Shown: positions 48,721-62,200 of the stretch, piece by piece
Position numbering within the stretch: position 1 is the first letter of the stretch
Layout of the letters: every line of letters starts with the position of its first letter
NCBI GenBank assembly: GCA_037349105.1
Contig: JAYJMM010000084.1
Span: 1-64,000, forward strand
DNA from: Limnomonas spitsbergensis
Taxonomy: Eukaryota; Chlorophyta; Chlorophyceae; Chlamydomonadales
Reading direction: 5' to 3'
DNA length: 64,000 bases
Translations under genes and position numbers: made by a program
Notes under the pieces: model-generated
What the model was told of the DNA's origin: nothing
What the model saw: only the letters and a program-made list of their open reading frames with translations
The model's database searches: none

Positions 48721-51209
48721 TGGTGGGGAAAGCAGCTGAGGATTTGCAGGGGTGGTGGGGAAATAGCTGAGGATTTGCAGGGGTGGTGGGGAAAATAGCT
48801 GAGGATTTGCAGGGGTGGTGGGGAAATAGCTGAGGATTTGCAGGGGTGGTGGGGAAAGTAGCTGAGCATTTGCAGGGGTGGTGGGGAATTAGCTGAGGAT
48901 TTGCAGGGGTGGTGGGGAAAATAGCTGAGGATTTGCAGGGGTGGTGGGGAAATAGCTGAGGATTTGCAGGGGTGGTGGAGAAAATAGCTGAGGATTTGCA
49001 GGGGTGGTGGGGAAAGTAGCTGAGGATTTGCAGGGGTGGTGGGGAAAGTAGCTGAGGATTTTCAGGGGTGGTGGGGAAATAGCTGAGGATTTGTAGGGGT
49101 AGTGGGGAAAGTAGCTGAGGATTTGCAGGGGTGGTGGGGAAAGTAGCTGAGGATTTGCAGGGGTTGTGGGGAAAATAGCTGAGGATTTGCAGGGGTGGTG
49201 GGGAAATAGCTGAGGATTTGCAGGGGTGGTGGGGAAATAGCTGAGGATTTGCAGGGTTGTTGGGGAAAGCAGCTGAGGATTTGCAGGTGTGGTGGGGAAA
49301 GTAGCTGAGGATTTGCAGGGGTGGTGGGGAAAATAGTTGAGGATTTGCAGGGGTGGTGGGGAAAGTAGCTGAGGATTTGCATGGATGGTGGGGAAAGCAG
49401 CTGAGGATTTGCAGGGGTGGTGGGGAAAATAGCTGAGGATTTGCATGGGTGGTGGGGAAAGTAGCTGAGCATTTGCAGGGGTAGGGAAACTAGCTGAGGA
49501 TTTGCAGGGGTCGTGGGGAAAGCAGCTGAGGATTTGCATGGGTGGTGGGGAAATAGCTGATGATTTGCAGGGGTGGTGGGGAAAGTAGCTGAGGATCTGC
49601 AGGGGTGGTGGGGAAAGCAGCTGAGGATTTGCAGGGGTGGTGGGGAAAGCAGCTGAGGATTTGCAGGGGTGGTGGGGAAATAGCTGAGGATTTGCAGGGG
49701 TGGTGGGGAAAATAGCTGAGGATTTGCAGGGGTGGTGGGGAAAGTAGCTGAGGATTTGCAGGGGTGGTGGGGAAATAGCTGAGGATTTGCAGGGGTGGTG
49801 GGGAAAGTAGCTGAGCATTTGCAGGGGTGGTGGGGAAAATAGCTGAGGATTTGCAGGGGTGGTGGGGAAAATAGCTGAGGATTTGCAGGGGTGGTGGGGA
49901 AAGTAGCTGAGGATTTGCAGGGGTGGTGGGGAAAGCAGCTGAGGATTTGCAGGGGTGGTGGGGAAAATAGCTGAGGATTTGCAGGGGTGGTGGGGAAAGT
50001 AGCTGAGGATTTGCAGGGGTGGTGGGGAAAGTAGCTGAGGATTTGCAGGGGTGGTGGGGAAATAGCTGAGGATTTGTAGGGGTGGTGGGGAAAGTAGCTG
50101 AGGATTTGCAGGGGTGGTGGGGAAAGTAGCTGAGGATTTGCAGGGGTTGTGGGGAAAATAGCTGAGGATTTGCAGGGGTGGTGGGGAAATAGCTGAGGAT
50201 TTGCAGGGGTGGTGGGGAAATAGCTGAGGATTTGCAGGGTTGTTGGGGAAAGCAGCTGAGGATTTGCAGGGGTGGTGGGGAAAGTAGCTGAGGATTTGCA
50301 GGGGTGGTGGGGAAAATAGTTGAGGATTTGCAGGGGTGGTGGGGAAAGTAGCTGAGGATTTGCAGGGGTGGTGGGGAAAGCAGCTGAGGATTTGCAGGGG
50401 TGGTGGGGAAAATAGCTGATGATTTGCATGGGTGGTGGGGAAAGTAGCTGAGCATTTGCAGGGGTAGGGAAAATAGCTGAGGATTTGCAGGGGTCGTGGG
50501 GAAAGCAGCTGAGGATTTGCATGGGTGGTGGGGAAATAGCTGAGGATTTGCAGGGGTGGTGGGGAAAGTAGCTGAGGATCTGCAGGGGTGGTGGGGAAAT
50601 AAGCTGAGGATTTGCAGGGGTGGTGGGGAAAGTAGCTGCGGATTTGCAGGGGTGGTGGGGAAAATAGCTGAGGATTTGCAGGGGTGGTGGGGAAAGCAGC
50701 TGAGGATTTGCAGGGGTGGTGGGGAAATAGCTGAGGATTTGCAGGGGTGGTGTGGAAAGTAGCTGAGGATTTGCAGGGGTGGTGAGGAAAATAGCTGAGG
50801 ATTTGCAGGGGTGGTGGGGAAAATAGCTGAGGATTTGCAGGGGTGGTGGGGAAAGTACCTGAGGATTTGCAGGGGTGGTGGGGAAATAGCTGAGGATTTG
50901 CAGGGGTGGTGGGGAAAGTAGCTGAGGATTTGCAGGGGTGGTGGGGAAAGCAGCTGAGGATTTGCAGGGGTGGTGGGGAAAGTACCTGAGGATTTGCAGG
51001 GGTGGTGGGGAAAGCAGCTGAGGATTTGCAGGGGTGGTGGGGAAAGTAGCTGAGGATTTGCAGGGGTGGTGGGGAAAGCAGCTGAGGATTTGCAGGGGTG
51101 GTGGGGAAAATAGCTGAGGATTTGCAGGGGTGGTGGGGAAAGCAGCTGAGGATTTGCAGGGGTGGTGGGGAAAGTAGCTGAGGATTTGCAGGGGTGGTGG
51201 GGAAAGTAG

Positions 51210-54200
51210 CTGAGGATTTGCAGGGGTGGTGGGGAAAGTAGCTGAGGATTTGCAGGGGTGGTGGGGAAAGCAGCTGAGGATTTGCAGGGGTGGTGGGGAA
51301 AGTAGCTGAGGATTTGCAGGGGTGGTGGGGAAAGCAGCTGAGGATTTGCAGGGGTGGTGGGGAAAGCAGCTGAGGATTTGCAGGGGTGGTGGGGAAAATA
51401 GCTGAGGATTTGCAGGGGTGGTGGGGAAAGCAGCTGAGGATTTGCAGGGGTGGTGGGGAAAGTAGCTGAGGATTTGCAGGGGTGGTGGGGAAAGTAGCTG
51501 AGTATTTGCAGGGGTGGTGGGGAAAGTAGCTGAGCATTTGCAGGGGTGGTGGGGAAAGCAGCTGAGGATTTGCAGGGGTGGTGGGGAAAGTAGCTGAGGA
51601 TTTGCAGGGGTGGTGGGGAAAGTAGCTGAGGATTTGCCGGGGTGGTGGGGAAAGTAGCTGAGGATTTGCAGGGGTGGTGGGGAAAGTAGCTGAGCATTTG
51701 CATGGGGTGGTGGGGAAAGCAGCTGAGGATTTGCAGGGTGGTGGGGAAGGCAGCTGAGGATTTGCAGGGGTGGTGGAGAAAGTAGCTGAGGATTTGCAGG
51801 GGTGGTGGGGAAAGTAGCTGAGGATTTGCAGGGGTGGTGGGGAAAGTAGCTGAGCATTTGCAGGGGTGGTGGGGAATTAGCTGAGGATTTGCAGGGGTGG
51901 TGGGGAAAGCAGCTGAGGATTTGCAGGGGTGGTGGGGAAATAGCTGAGGATTTGCAGGGGTGGTGGGGAAAATAGCTGAGGATTTGCAGGGGTGGTGGGG
52001 AAATAGCTGAGGATTTGCAGGGGTGGTGGAGAAAATAGCTGAGGATTTGCAGGGGTGGTGGGGAAAGTAGCTGAGGATTTGCAGGGGTGGTGGGGAAAGT
52101 AGCTGAGGATTTTCAGGGGTGGTGGGGAAATAGCTGAGGATTTGTAGGGGTAGTGGGGAAAGTAGCTGAGGATTTGCAGGGGTGGTGGGGAAAGTAGCTG
52201 AGGATTTGCAGGGGTTGTGGGGAAAATAGCTGAGGATTTGCAGGGGTGGTGGGGAAATAGCTGAGGATTTGCAGGGGTGGTGGGGAAATAGCTGAGGATT
52301 TGCAGGGTTGTTGGGGAAAGCAGCTGAGGATTTGCAGGTGTGGTGGGGAAAGTAGCTGAGGATTTGCAGGGGTGGTGGGGAAAATAGTTGAGGATTTGCA
52401 GGGGTGGTGGGGAAAGTAGCTGAGGATTTGCATGGATGGTGGGGAAAGCAGCTGAGGATTTGCAGGGGTGGTGGGGAAAATAGCTGAGGATTTGCATGGG
52501 TGGTGGGGAAAGTAGCTGAGCATTTGCAGGGGTAGGGAAAATAGCTGAGGATTTGCAGGGGTCGTGGGGAAAGCAGCTGAGGATTTGCATGGGTGGTGGG
52601 GAAATAGCTGATGATTTGCAGGGGTGGTGGGGAAAGTAGCTGAGGATCTGCAGGGGTGGTGGGGAAAGCAGCTGAGGATTTGCAGGGGTGGTGGGGAAAG
52701 CAGCTGAGGATTTGCAGGGGTGGTGGGGAAATAGCTGAGGATTTGCAGGGGTGGTGGGGAAAATAGCTGAGGATTTGCAGGGGTGGTGGGGAAAGTAGCT
52801 GAGGATTTGCAGGGGTGGTGGGGAAATAGCTGAGGATTTGCAGGGGTGGTGGGGAAAGTAGCTGAGCATTTGCAGGGGTGGTGGGGAAAATAGCTGAGGA
52901 TTTGCAGGGGTGGTGGGGAAAATAGCTGAGGATTTGCAGGGGTGGTGGGGAAAGTAGCTGAGGATTTGCAGGGGTGGTGGGGAAAGCAGCTGAGGATTTG
53001 CAGGGGTGGTGGGGAAATAGCTGAGGATTTGCAGGGGTGGTGGGGAAATAGCTGAGGATTTGCAGGGGTGGTGGGGAAAATAGCTGAGGATTTGCAGAGG
53101 TGGTGGGGAAATAGCTGAGGATTTGCAGGGGTGGTGGAGAAAATAGCTGAGGATTTGCAGGGGTGGTGGGGAAAGTAGCTGAGGATTTGCAGGGGTGGTG
53201 GGGAAAGTAGCTGAGGATTTGCAGGGGTGGTGGGGAAATAGCTGAGGATTTGTAGGGGTGGTGGGGAAAGTAGCTGAGGATTTGCAGGGGTGGTGGGGAA
53301 AGTAGCTGAGGATTTGCAGGGGTTGTGAGGAAAATAGCTGAGGATTTGCAGGGGTGGTGGGGAAATAGCTGAGGATTTGCAGGGGTGGTGGGGAAATAGC
53401 TGAGGATTTGCAGGGTTGTTGGGGAAAGCAGCTGAGGATTTGCAGGGGTGGTGGGGAAAGTAGCTGAGGATTTGCAGGGGTGGTGGGGAAAATAGTTGAG
53501 GATTTGCAGGGGTGGTGGGGAAAGTAGCTGAGGATTTGCAGGGGTGGTGGGGAAAGCAGCTGAGGATTTGCAGGGGTGGTGGGGAAAATAGCTGATGATT
53601 TGCATGGGTGGTGGGGAAAGTAGCTGAGCATTTGCAGGGGTAGGGAAAATAGCTGAGGATTTGCAGGGGTCGTGGGGAAAGCAGCTGAGGATTTGCATGG
53701 GTGGTGGGGAAATAGCTGAGGATTTGCAGGGGTGGTGGGGAAAGTAGCTGAGGATCTGCAGGGGTGGTGGGGAAATTAGCTGAGGATTTGCAGGGGTGGT
53801 GGGGAAAGTAGCTGCGGATTTGCAGGGGTGGTGGGGAAAATAGCTGAGGATTTGCAGGGGTGGTGGGGAAAGCAGCTGAGGATTTGCAGGGGTGGTGGGG
53901 AAATAGCTGAGGATTTGCAGGGGTGGTGTGGAAAGTAGCTGTGGATTTGCAGGGGTGGTGGGGAAAGTAGCTGAGGATCTGCAGGGGTGGTGGGGAAAGT
54001 AGCTGAGGATCTGCAGGGGTGGTGGGGAAAGCAGCTGAGGATTTGCAGGGGTGGTGGGGAAAGCAGCTGAGGATTTGCAGGGGTGGTGGGGAAATAGCTG
54101 AGGATTTGCAGGGGTGGTGGGGAAAGCAGCTGAGGATTTGCAGGGGTGGAGGGGAAAATAGCTGAGGATTTGCAGGGGTGGTGGGGAAAGCAGCTGAGGA

Positions 54201-56283
54201 TTTGCAGGGGTGGTGGGGAAATAGCTGAGGATTTGCAGGGGTGGTGGGGAAAGTAGCTGAGGATTTGCAGGGGTGGTGAGGAAAATAGCTGAGGATTTGC
54301 AGGGGTGGTGGGGAAAATAGCTGAGGATTTGCAGGGGTGGTGGGGAAAGTACCTGAGGATTTGCAGGGGTGGTGGGGAAATAGCTGAGGATTTGCAGGGG
54401 TGGTGGGGAAAGTAGCTGAGGATTTGCAGGGGTGGTGGGGAAAGTAGCTGAGGATTTGCAGGGGTGGTGGGGAAAGTAGCTGAGGATTTGCAGGGGTGGT
54501 GGGGAAATAGCTGAGGATTTGCAGGGGTGGTGGGGAAATAGCTGAGGATTTGCAGGGGTGGTGGGGAAAGTAGCTGAGGATTTGCAGGGGTGGTGGGGAA
54601 AGCAGCTGAGGATTTGCAGGGGTGGTGGGGAAAATAGCTGAGGATTTGCAGGGGTGGTGGGGAAATAGCTGAGGATTTGCAGGGGTGGTGGGGAAAGCAG
54701 CTGAGGATTTACAGGGGTGGTGGGGAAAGTAGCTGAGGATATGCAGGGGTGGTGGGGAAAGTAGCTGAGGATTGGCAGGGGTGGTGGGGAAAGCAGCTGA
54801 GGATTTGCAGGGGTGGTGGGGAAAGCAGCTGAGGATTTGCAGGGGTGGTGGGGAAAATAGCTGAGGATTTGCAGGGGTGGTGGGGAAATAGCTGAGGATT
54901 TGCAGGGGTGGTGGGGAAAGCAGCTGAGGATTTACAGGGGTGGTGGGGAAAGTAGCTGAGGATTTGCAGGGGTGGTGGGGAAATAGCTGAGGATTTGCAG
55001 GGGTGGTGGGGAAAGTAGCTGAGGATTTGCAGGGGTGGTGGGGAAAATAGCTGAGGATTTTCAGGGGTGGTGGGGAAAGCAGCTGCGGATTTGCAGGGGT
55101 GGTGGGGAAAGCAGCTGAGGATTTGCAGGGGTGGTGGGGAAAGCAGCTGAGGATTTGCAGGGGTGGTGGGGAAAGTAGCTGAGGATTTGCAGGGGTGGTG
55201 GGGAAATAGCTGAGGATTTGCAGGGGTGGTGGGGAAATAGCTGAGGATTTGCAGGGGTGGTGGGGAAATAGCTGAGGATTTGCAGGGGTGGTGGGGAAAA
55301 TAGCTGAGGATTTGCAGGGGTAGTGGGGAAAGTAGCTGAGGATTTGCATGGGTGGTGGGGAAAGTAGCTGAGGATTTGCAGGGGTAGGGAAAATAGCTGA
55401 GGATTTGCAGGGGTCGTGGGGAAATAGCTGAGGATTTGCGTGGGTGGTGGGGAAGTAGCTGAGGATTTGCAGGGGTGGTGGGGAAAGTAGCTGAGGATCT
55501 GCAGGGGTGGTGGGGAAAGTAGCTGAGGATTTGCAGGGGTGGTGGGGAAAGTAGCTGAGGATTTGCAGGGGTGGTGGGGAAAATAGCTGAGGATTTGCAG
55601 GGGTGGTGGGGAAAGCAGCTGAGGATTTGCAGGGGTGGTGGGGAAATAGCTGAGGATTTGCAGGGGTGGTGGGGAAAGTAGCTGAGGATCTGCAGGGGTG
55701 GTGGGGAAAGCAGCTGAGGATTTGCAGGGGTGGTGGGGAAAGTAGCTGAGGATTTGCAGGGTTGGTGGGGAAAGTAGCTGAGGATTTGCTGGGGTGGTGG
55801 GGAAAGTAGCTGAGGATCTGCAGGGGTGGTGGGGAAAGTAGCTGAGGATTTGCAGGGGTGGTGGGGAAAGCAGCTGAGGATTTGCAGGGGTGGTGGGGAA
55901 AGTAGCTGAGCATTTGCAGGGGTGGTGGGGAAAGCAGCTGAGCATTTGCAGGGGTGGTGGGGAAATAGCTGAGGATTTGCAGGGGTGGTGGGGAAATAGC
56001 TGAGGATTTGCAGGGGTGGTGGGGAAAGCAGCTGAGGATTTGCAGGGGTGGTGGGGAAAGTAGCTGAGGATTTGTAGGGGTGGTGGGGAAAGTAGCTGAG
56101 GATTTGCAGGGGTGGTGGGGAAAGCAGCTGAGGATTTGCAGGGGTGGTGGGGAAAGCAGCTGAGGATTTGCAGGGTTGTTGGGGAAAGCAGCTGAGGATT
56201 TGCAGGGGTGGTGGGGAAAGTAGCTGATGATCTGCAGGGGTGGTGGGGAAAGCAGCTGAGGATTTGCAGGGGTGGTGGGGAAA
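51210..56283. repeat. 7.7-kb superblock of array B, copy 1
   Basis: About 5 kb here recur about 7.7 kb downstream. The offset is exactly 7,684 bp over 51,495-53,945 (TAGCTGAGTA, GATTTGCCGG, AATT, CATGGATGG, both GGGGTAGGG units, GTGGATTTGC). It is about 7,653 at the GGATTGGCAGG unit (54,771 and 62,424), 7,716 at 55,381-55,945 and 7,717 at 56,224. The jumps are whole-monomer gains or losses plus one 31/32-bp change. This is the largest duplicated segment in the window. Confidence 0.92.
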
Positions 56284-57699
56284 GCAGCTGAGGATTTGCA
56301 GGGGTGGTGGGGAAAGCAGCTGAGGATTTGCAGGGGTGGTGGGGAAAGTAGCTGAGGATTTGCAGGGGTGGAGGGGAAAGTAGCTGAGGATTTGCAGGGG
56401 TGGTGGGGAAAGTAGCTGAGGATTTGCAGGGGTGGTGGGGAAATAGCTGAGGATTTGTAGGGGTGGTGGGGAAAGTAGCTGAGGATTTGCAGGGGTGGTG
56501 GGGAAATTAGCTGAGGATTTGCAGGGGTTGTGGGGAAAATAGCTGAGGATTTGCAGGGGTGGTGGGGAAATAGCTGAGGATTTGCAGGGGTGGTGGGGAA
56601 ATAGCTGAGGATTTGCAGGGGTGGTGGGGAAAGCAGCTGAGGATTTGCAGGGGTGGTGGGGAAAGTAGCTGAGGATTTGCAGGGGTGGTGGGGAAAATAG
56701 TTGAGGATTTGCAGGGGTGGTGGGGAAAGTAGCTGAGGATTTGCAGTGGTGGTGGGGAAAGCAGCTGAGGATTTGCAGGGGTGGTGGGGAAAGTAGCTGA
56801 GGATTTGCAGGGGTGGTGGAGAAAATAGCTGAGGATTTGCAGGGGTGGTGGGGAAAGTAGCTGAGGATTTGCAGGGGTGGTGGGGAAAGTAGCTGAGGAT
56901 TTGCAGGGGTGGTGGGGAAATAGCTGAGGATTTGTAGGGGTGGTGGGGAAATAGCTGAGGATTTGCAGGGGTGGTGGGGAAATTAGCTGAGGATTTGCAG
57001 GGGTTGTGGGGAAAATAGCTGAGGATTTGCAGGGGTGGTGGGGAAAATAGCTGAGGATTTGCAGGGGTGGTGGGGAAATAGCTGAGGATTTGCAGGGGTG
57101 GTGGGGAAGTAGCTGAGGATTTGCAGGGTTGTTGGGGAAAGCAGCTGAGGATTTGCAGGGGTGGTGGGGAAAGTAGCTGAGGATTTGCAGGGGTGGTGGG
57201 GAAAGTAGCTGAGGATTTGCAGGGGTGGTGGGGAAAGCAGCTGAGGATTTGCAGGGGTGGTGGGGAAAGCAGCTGAGGATTTGCAGGGGTGGTGGGGAAA
57301 TAGCTGAGGATTTGCAGGGGTGGTGGGGAAAGCAGCTGAGGATTTTCAGGGGTGGTGGGGAAAGTAGCTGAGGATCTGCAGGGGTGGTGGGGAAAGTAGC
57401 TGAGGATTTGCAGGGGTGGTGGGGAAAGCAGCTGAGGATTTGCAGGGGTGGTGGGGAAAGTAGCTGAGGATCTGCAGGGGTGGTGGGGAAAGTAGCTGAG
57501 GATTTGCAGGGGTGGTGGGGAAAGCAGCTGAGGATTTGCAGGGGTGGTGGGGAAAGCAGCTGAGGATTTGCAGGGGTGGTGGGGAAAGCAGCTGAGGATT
57601 TGCAGGGGTGGTGGGGAAAGTAGCTGAGCATTTGCAGGGGTAGGGAAAATAGCTGAGGATTTGCAGGGGTCGTGGGGAAAGCAGCTGAGGATTTGCATG

Positions 57700-58440
57700 G
57701 GTGGTGGGGAAATAGCTGAGGATTTGCAGGGGTGGTGGGGAAAGTAGCTGAGGATCTGCAGGGGTGGTGGGGAAATAAGCTGAGGATTTGCAGGGGTGGT
57801 GGGGAAATAGCTGAGGATTTGCAGGGGTGGTGGGGAAAATAGCTGAGGATTTGCAGGGGTGGTGGGGAAAGCAGCTGAGGATTTGCAGGGGTGGTGGGGA
57901 AATAGCTGAGGATTTGCAGGGGTGGTGTGGAAAGTAGCTGAGGATTTGCAGGGGTGGTGAGGAAAATAGCTGAGGATTTGCAGGGGTGGTGGGGAAAATA
58001 GCTGAGGATTTGCAGGGGTGGTGGGGAAAGTACCTGAGGATTTGCAGGGGTGGTGGGGAAATAGCTGAGGATTTGCAGGGGTGGTGGGGAAAGTAGCTGA
58101 GGATCTGCAGGGGTGGTGGGGAAATAAGCTGAGGATTTGCAGGGGTGGTGGGGAAATAGCTGAGGATTTGCAGGGGTGGTGGGGAAAATAGCTGAGGATT
58201 TGCAGGGGTGGTGGGGAAAGCAGCTGAGGATTTGCAGGGGTGGTGGGGAAATAGCTGAGGATTTGCAGGGGTGGTGTGGAAAGTAGCTGAGGATTTGCAG
58301 GGGTGGTGAGGAAAATAGCTGAGGATTTGCAGGGGTGGTGGGGAAAATAGCTGAGGATTTGCAGGGGTGGTGGGGAAAGTACCTGAGGATTTGCAGGGGT
58401 GGTGGGGAAATAGCTGAGGATTTGCAGGGGTGGTGGGGAA
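57700..58440. repeat. 349-bp (11-monomer) tandem duplication in array B
   Basis: The copies are about 57,700-58,048 and 58,049-58,397. Three private variants repeat at 349 bp: GGAAATAAGC (57,771 and 58,120), GGTGGTGTGG (57,921 and 58,270) and TACCTGAGGA (58,031 and 58,380). The related region near 50,580-50,880 carries the set only once, so this duplication is younger than the split of the 50-kb and 58-kb regions. Confidence 0.9.
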
Positions 58441-58639
58441 AGTAGCTGAGGATTTGCAGGGGTGGTGGGGAAAGCAGCTGAGGATTTGCAGGGGTGGTGG
58501 GGAAAGTACCTGAGGATTTGCAGGGGTGGTGGGGAAAGCAGCTGAGGATTTGCAGGGGTGGTGGGGAAAGTAGCTGAGGATTTGCAGGGGTGGTGGGGAA
58601 AGCAGCTGAGGATTTGCAGGGGTGGTGGGGAAAATAGCT

Positions 58640-59215
58640 GAGGATTTGCAGGGGTGGTGGGGAAAGTAGCTGAGGATTTGCAGGGGTGGTGGGGAAAGTA
58701 GCTGAGGATTTGCAGGGGTGGTGGGGAAAGCAGCTGAGGATTTGCAGGGGTGGTGGGGAAAGCAGCTGAGGATTTGCAGGGGTGGTGGGGAAAATAGCTG
58801 AGGATTTGCAGGGGTGGTGGGGAAAGCAGCTGAGGATTTGCAGGGGTGGTGGGGAAAGTAGCTGAGGATTTGCAGGGGTGGTGGGGAAAGTAGCTGAGTA
58901 TTTGCAGGGGTGGTGGGGAAAGTAGCTGAGGATTTGCAGGGGTGGTGGGGAAAGCAGCTGAGGATTTGCAGGGGTGGTGGGGAAAGTAGCTGAGGATTTG
59001 CAGGGGTGGTGGGGAAAGCAGCTGAGGATTTGCAGGGGTGGTGGGGAAAGCAGCTGAGGATTTGCAGGGGTGGTGGGGAAAATAGCTGAGGATTTGCAGG
59101 GGTGGTGGGGAAAGCAGCTGAGGATTTGCAGGGGTGGTGGGGAAAGTAGCTGAGGATTTGCAGGGGTGGTGGGGAAAGTAGCTGAGTATTTGCAGGGGTG
59201 GTGGGGAAAGTAGCT
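58640..59215. repeat. 288-bp (9-monomer) tandem duplication in array B
   Basis: The rare TAGCTGAGTA unit at 58,891 recurs at 59,179, exactly nine 32-bp units later, with matching GCAGC/GTAGC/AAAATAGC order before it. The 51.5-kb superblock has only one TAGCTGAGTA unit (51,495), so this duplication followed the 7.7-kb event or was lost from the other copy. Confidence 0.82.
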
Positions 59216-62200
59216 GAGCATTTGCAGGGGTGGTGGGGAAAGCAGCTGAGGATTTGCAGGGGTGGTGGGGAAAGTAGCTGAGGATTTGCAGGGGTGGTGG
59301 GGAAAGTAGCTGAGGATTTGCCGGGGTGGTGGGGAAAGTAGCTGAGGATTTGCAGGGGTGGTGGGGAAAGTAGCTGAGCATTTGCATGGGGTGGTGGGGA
59401 AAGCAGCTGAGGATTTGCAGGGTGGTGGGGAAGGCAGCTGAGGATTTGCAGGGGTGGTGGAGAAAGTAGCTGAGGATTTGCAGGGGTGGTGGGGAAAGTA
59501 GCTGAGGATTTGCAGGGGTGGTGGGGAAAGTAGCTGAGCATTTGCAGGGGTGGTGGGGAATTAGCTGAGGATTTGCAGGGGTGGTGGGGAAAGCAGCTGA
59601 GGATTTGCAGGGGTGGTGGGGAAATAGCTGAGGATTTGCAGGGGTGGTGGGGAAAATAGCTGAGGATTTGCAGGGGTGGTGGGGAAATAGCTGAGGATTT
59701 GCAGGGGTGGTGGAGAAAATAGCTGAGGATTTGCAGGGGTGGTGGGGAAAGTAGCTGAGGATTTGCAGGGGTGGTGGGGAAAGTAGCTGAGGATTTTCAG
59801 GGGTGGTGGGGAAATAGCTGAGGATTTGTAGGGGTAGTGGGGAAAGTAGCTGAGGATTTGCAGGGGTGGTGGGGAAAGTAGCTGAGGATTTGCAGGGGTT
59901 GTGGGGAAAATAGCTGAGGATTTGCAGGGGTGGTGGGGAAATAGCTGAGGATTTGCAGGGGTGGTGGGGAAATAGCTGAGGATTTGCAGGGTTGTTGGGG
60001 AAAGCAGCTGAGGATTTGCAGGTGTGGTGGGGAAAGTAGCTGAGGATTTGCAGGGGTGGTGGGGAAAATAGTTGAGGATTTGCAGGGGTGGTGGGGAAAG
60101 TAGCTGAGGATTTGCATGGATGGTGGGGAAAGCAGCTGAGGATTTGCAGGGGTGGTGGGGAAAATAGCTGAGGATTTGCATGGGTGGTGGGGAAAGTAGC
60201 TGAGCATTTGCAGGGGTAGGGAAAATAGCTGAGGATTTGCAGGGGTCGTGGGGAAAGCAGCTGAGGATTTGCATGGGTGGTGGGGAAATAGCTGATGATT
60301 TGCAGGGGTGGTGGGGAAAGTAGCTGAGGATCTGCAGGGGTGGTGGGGAAAGCAGCTGAGGATTTGCAGGGGTGGTGGGGAAAGCAGCTGAGGATTTGCA
60401 GGGGTGGTGGGGAAATAGCTGAGGATTTGCAGGGGTGGTGGGGAAAATAGCTGAGGATTTGCAGGGGTGGTGGGGAAAGTAGCTGAGGATTTGCAGGGGT
60501 GGTGGGGAAATAGCTGAGGATTTGCAGGGGTGGTGGGGAAAGTAGCTGAGCATTTGCAGGGGTGGTGGGGAAAATAGCTGAGGATTTGCAGGGGTGGTGG
60601 GGAAAATAGCTGAGGATTTGCAGGGGTGGTGGGGAAAGTAGCTGAGGATTTGCAGGGGTGGTGGGGAAAGCAGCTGAGGATTTGCAGGGGTGGTGGGGAA
60701 ATAGCTGAGGATTTGCAGGGGTGGTGGGGAAATAGCTGAGGATTTGCAGGGGTGGTGGGGAAAATAGCTGAGGATTTGCAGAGGTGGTGGGGAAATAGCT
60801 GAGGATTTGCAGGGGTGGTGGAGAAAATAGCTGAGGATTTGCAGGGGTGGTGGGGAAAGTAGCTGAGGATTTGCAGGGGTGGTGGGGAAAGTAGCTGAGG
60901 ATTTGCAGGGGTGGTGGGGAAATAGCTGAGGATTTGTAGGGGTGGTGGGGAAAGTAGCTGAGGATTTGCAGGGGTGGTGGGGAAAGTAGCTGAGGATTTG
61001 CAGGGGTTGTGAGGAAAATAGCTGAGGATTTGCAGGGGTGGTGGGGAAATAGCTGAGGATTTGCAGGGGTGGTGGGGAAATAGCTGAGGATTTGCAGGGT
61101 TGTTGGGGAAAGCAGCTGAGGATTTGCAGGGGTGGTGGGGAAAGTAGCTGAGGATTTGCAGGGGTGGTGGGGAAAATAGTTGAGGATTTGCAGGGGTGGT
61201 GGGGAAAGTAGCTGAGGATTTGCAGGGGTGGTGGGGAAAGCAGCTGAGGATTTGCAGGGGTGGTGGGGAAAATAGCTGATGATTTGCATGGGTGGTGGGG
61301 AAAGTAGCTGAGCATTTGCAGGGGTAGGGAAAATAGCTGAGGATTTGCAGGGGTCGTGGGGAAAGCAGCTGAGGATTTGCATGGGTGGTGGGGAAATAGC
61401 TGAGGATTTGCAGGGGTGGTGGGGAAAGTAGCTGAGGATCTGCAGGGGTGGTGGGGAAATTAGCTGAGGATTTGCAGGGGTGGTGGGGAAAGTAGCTGCG
61501 GATTTGCAGGGGTGGTGGGGAAAATAGCTGAGGATTTGCAGGGGTGGTGGGGAAAGCAGCTGAGGATTTGCAGGGGTGGTGGGGAAATAGCTGAGGATTT
61601 GCAGGGGTGGTGTGGAAAGTAGCTGTGGATTTGCAGGGGTGGTGGGGAAAGTAGCTGAGGATCTGCAGGGGTGGTGGGGAAAGCAGCTGAGGATTTGCAG
61701 GGGTGGAGGGGAAAGCAGCTGATGATTTGCAGGGGTGGTGGGGAAAGCAGCTGAGGATGTGCAGGGGTGGTGGGGAAAGCAGCTGAGGATTTGCAGGGGT
61801 GGTGGGGAAATAGCTGAGGATTTGCAGGGGTGGTGGGGAAAGCAGCTGAGGATTTGCAGGGGTGGAGGGGAAAATAGCTGAGGATTTGCAGGGGTGGTGG
61901 GGAAAGCAGCTGAGGATTTGCAGGGGTGGTGGGGAAATAGCTGAGGATTTGCAGGGGTGGTGGGGAAAGTAGCTGAGGATTTGCAGGGGTGGTGAGGAAA
62001 ATAGCTGAGGATTTGCAGGGGTGGTGGGGAAAATAGCTGAGGATTTGCAGGGGTGGTGGGGAAAGTACCTGAGGATTTGCAGGGGTGGTGGGGAAATAGC
62101 TGAGGATTTGCAGGGGTGGTGGGGAAAGTAGCTGAGGATTTGCAGGGGTGGTGGGGAAAGTAGCTGAGGATTTGCAGGGGTGGTGGGGAAAGTAGCTGAG

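Larger units (their letters stand above)
12024..59562. repeat. AATT marker units in array B (14 sites)
   Basis: GGGGAATTAGCTG replaces GGGGAAATAGCTG at AATT positions 12,024, 16,323, 19,459, 23,453, 26,970, 28,935, 35,072, 37,544, 42,005, 44,572, 48,698, 48,887, 51,875 and 59,559. Most lie 496-655 bp upstream of a GGGGTAGGG marker. On the - strand AATT creates a TAA, so many long spurious open frames end exactly here. Confidence 0.9.

Noticed and set aside
50556..50762. A 68-codon + strand open frame in array B
   Set aside because: It is a chance gap between the TAG and TGA triplets that almost every B unit supplies on this strand, opened by local 31-bp and odd-length units. The peptide is only translated repeat.
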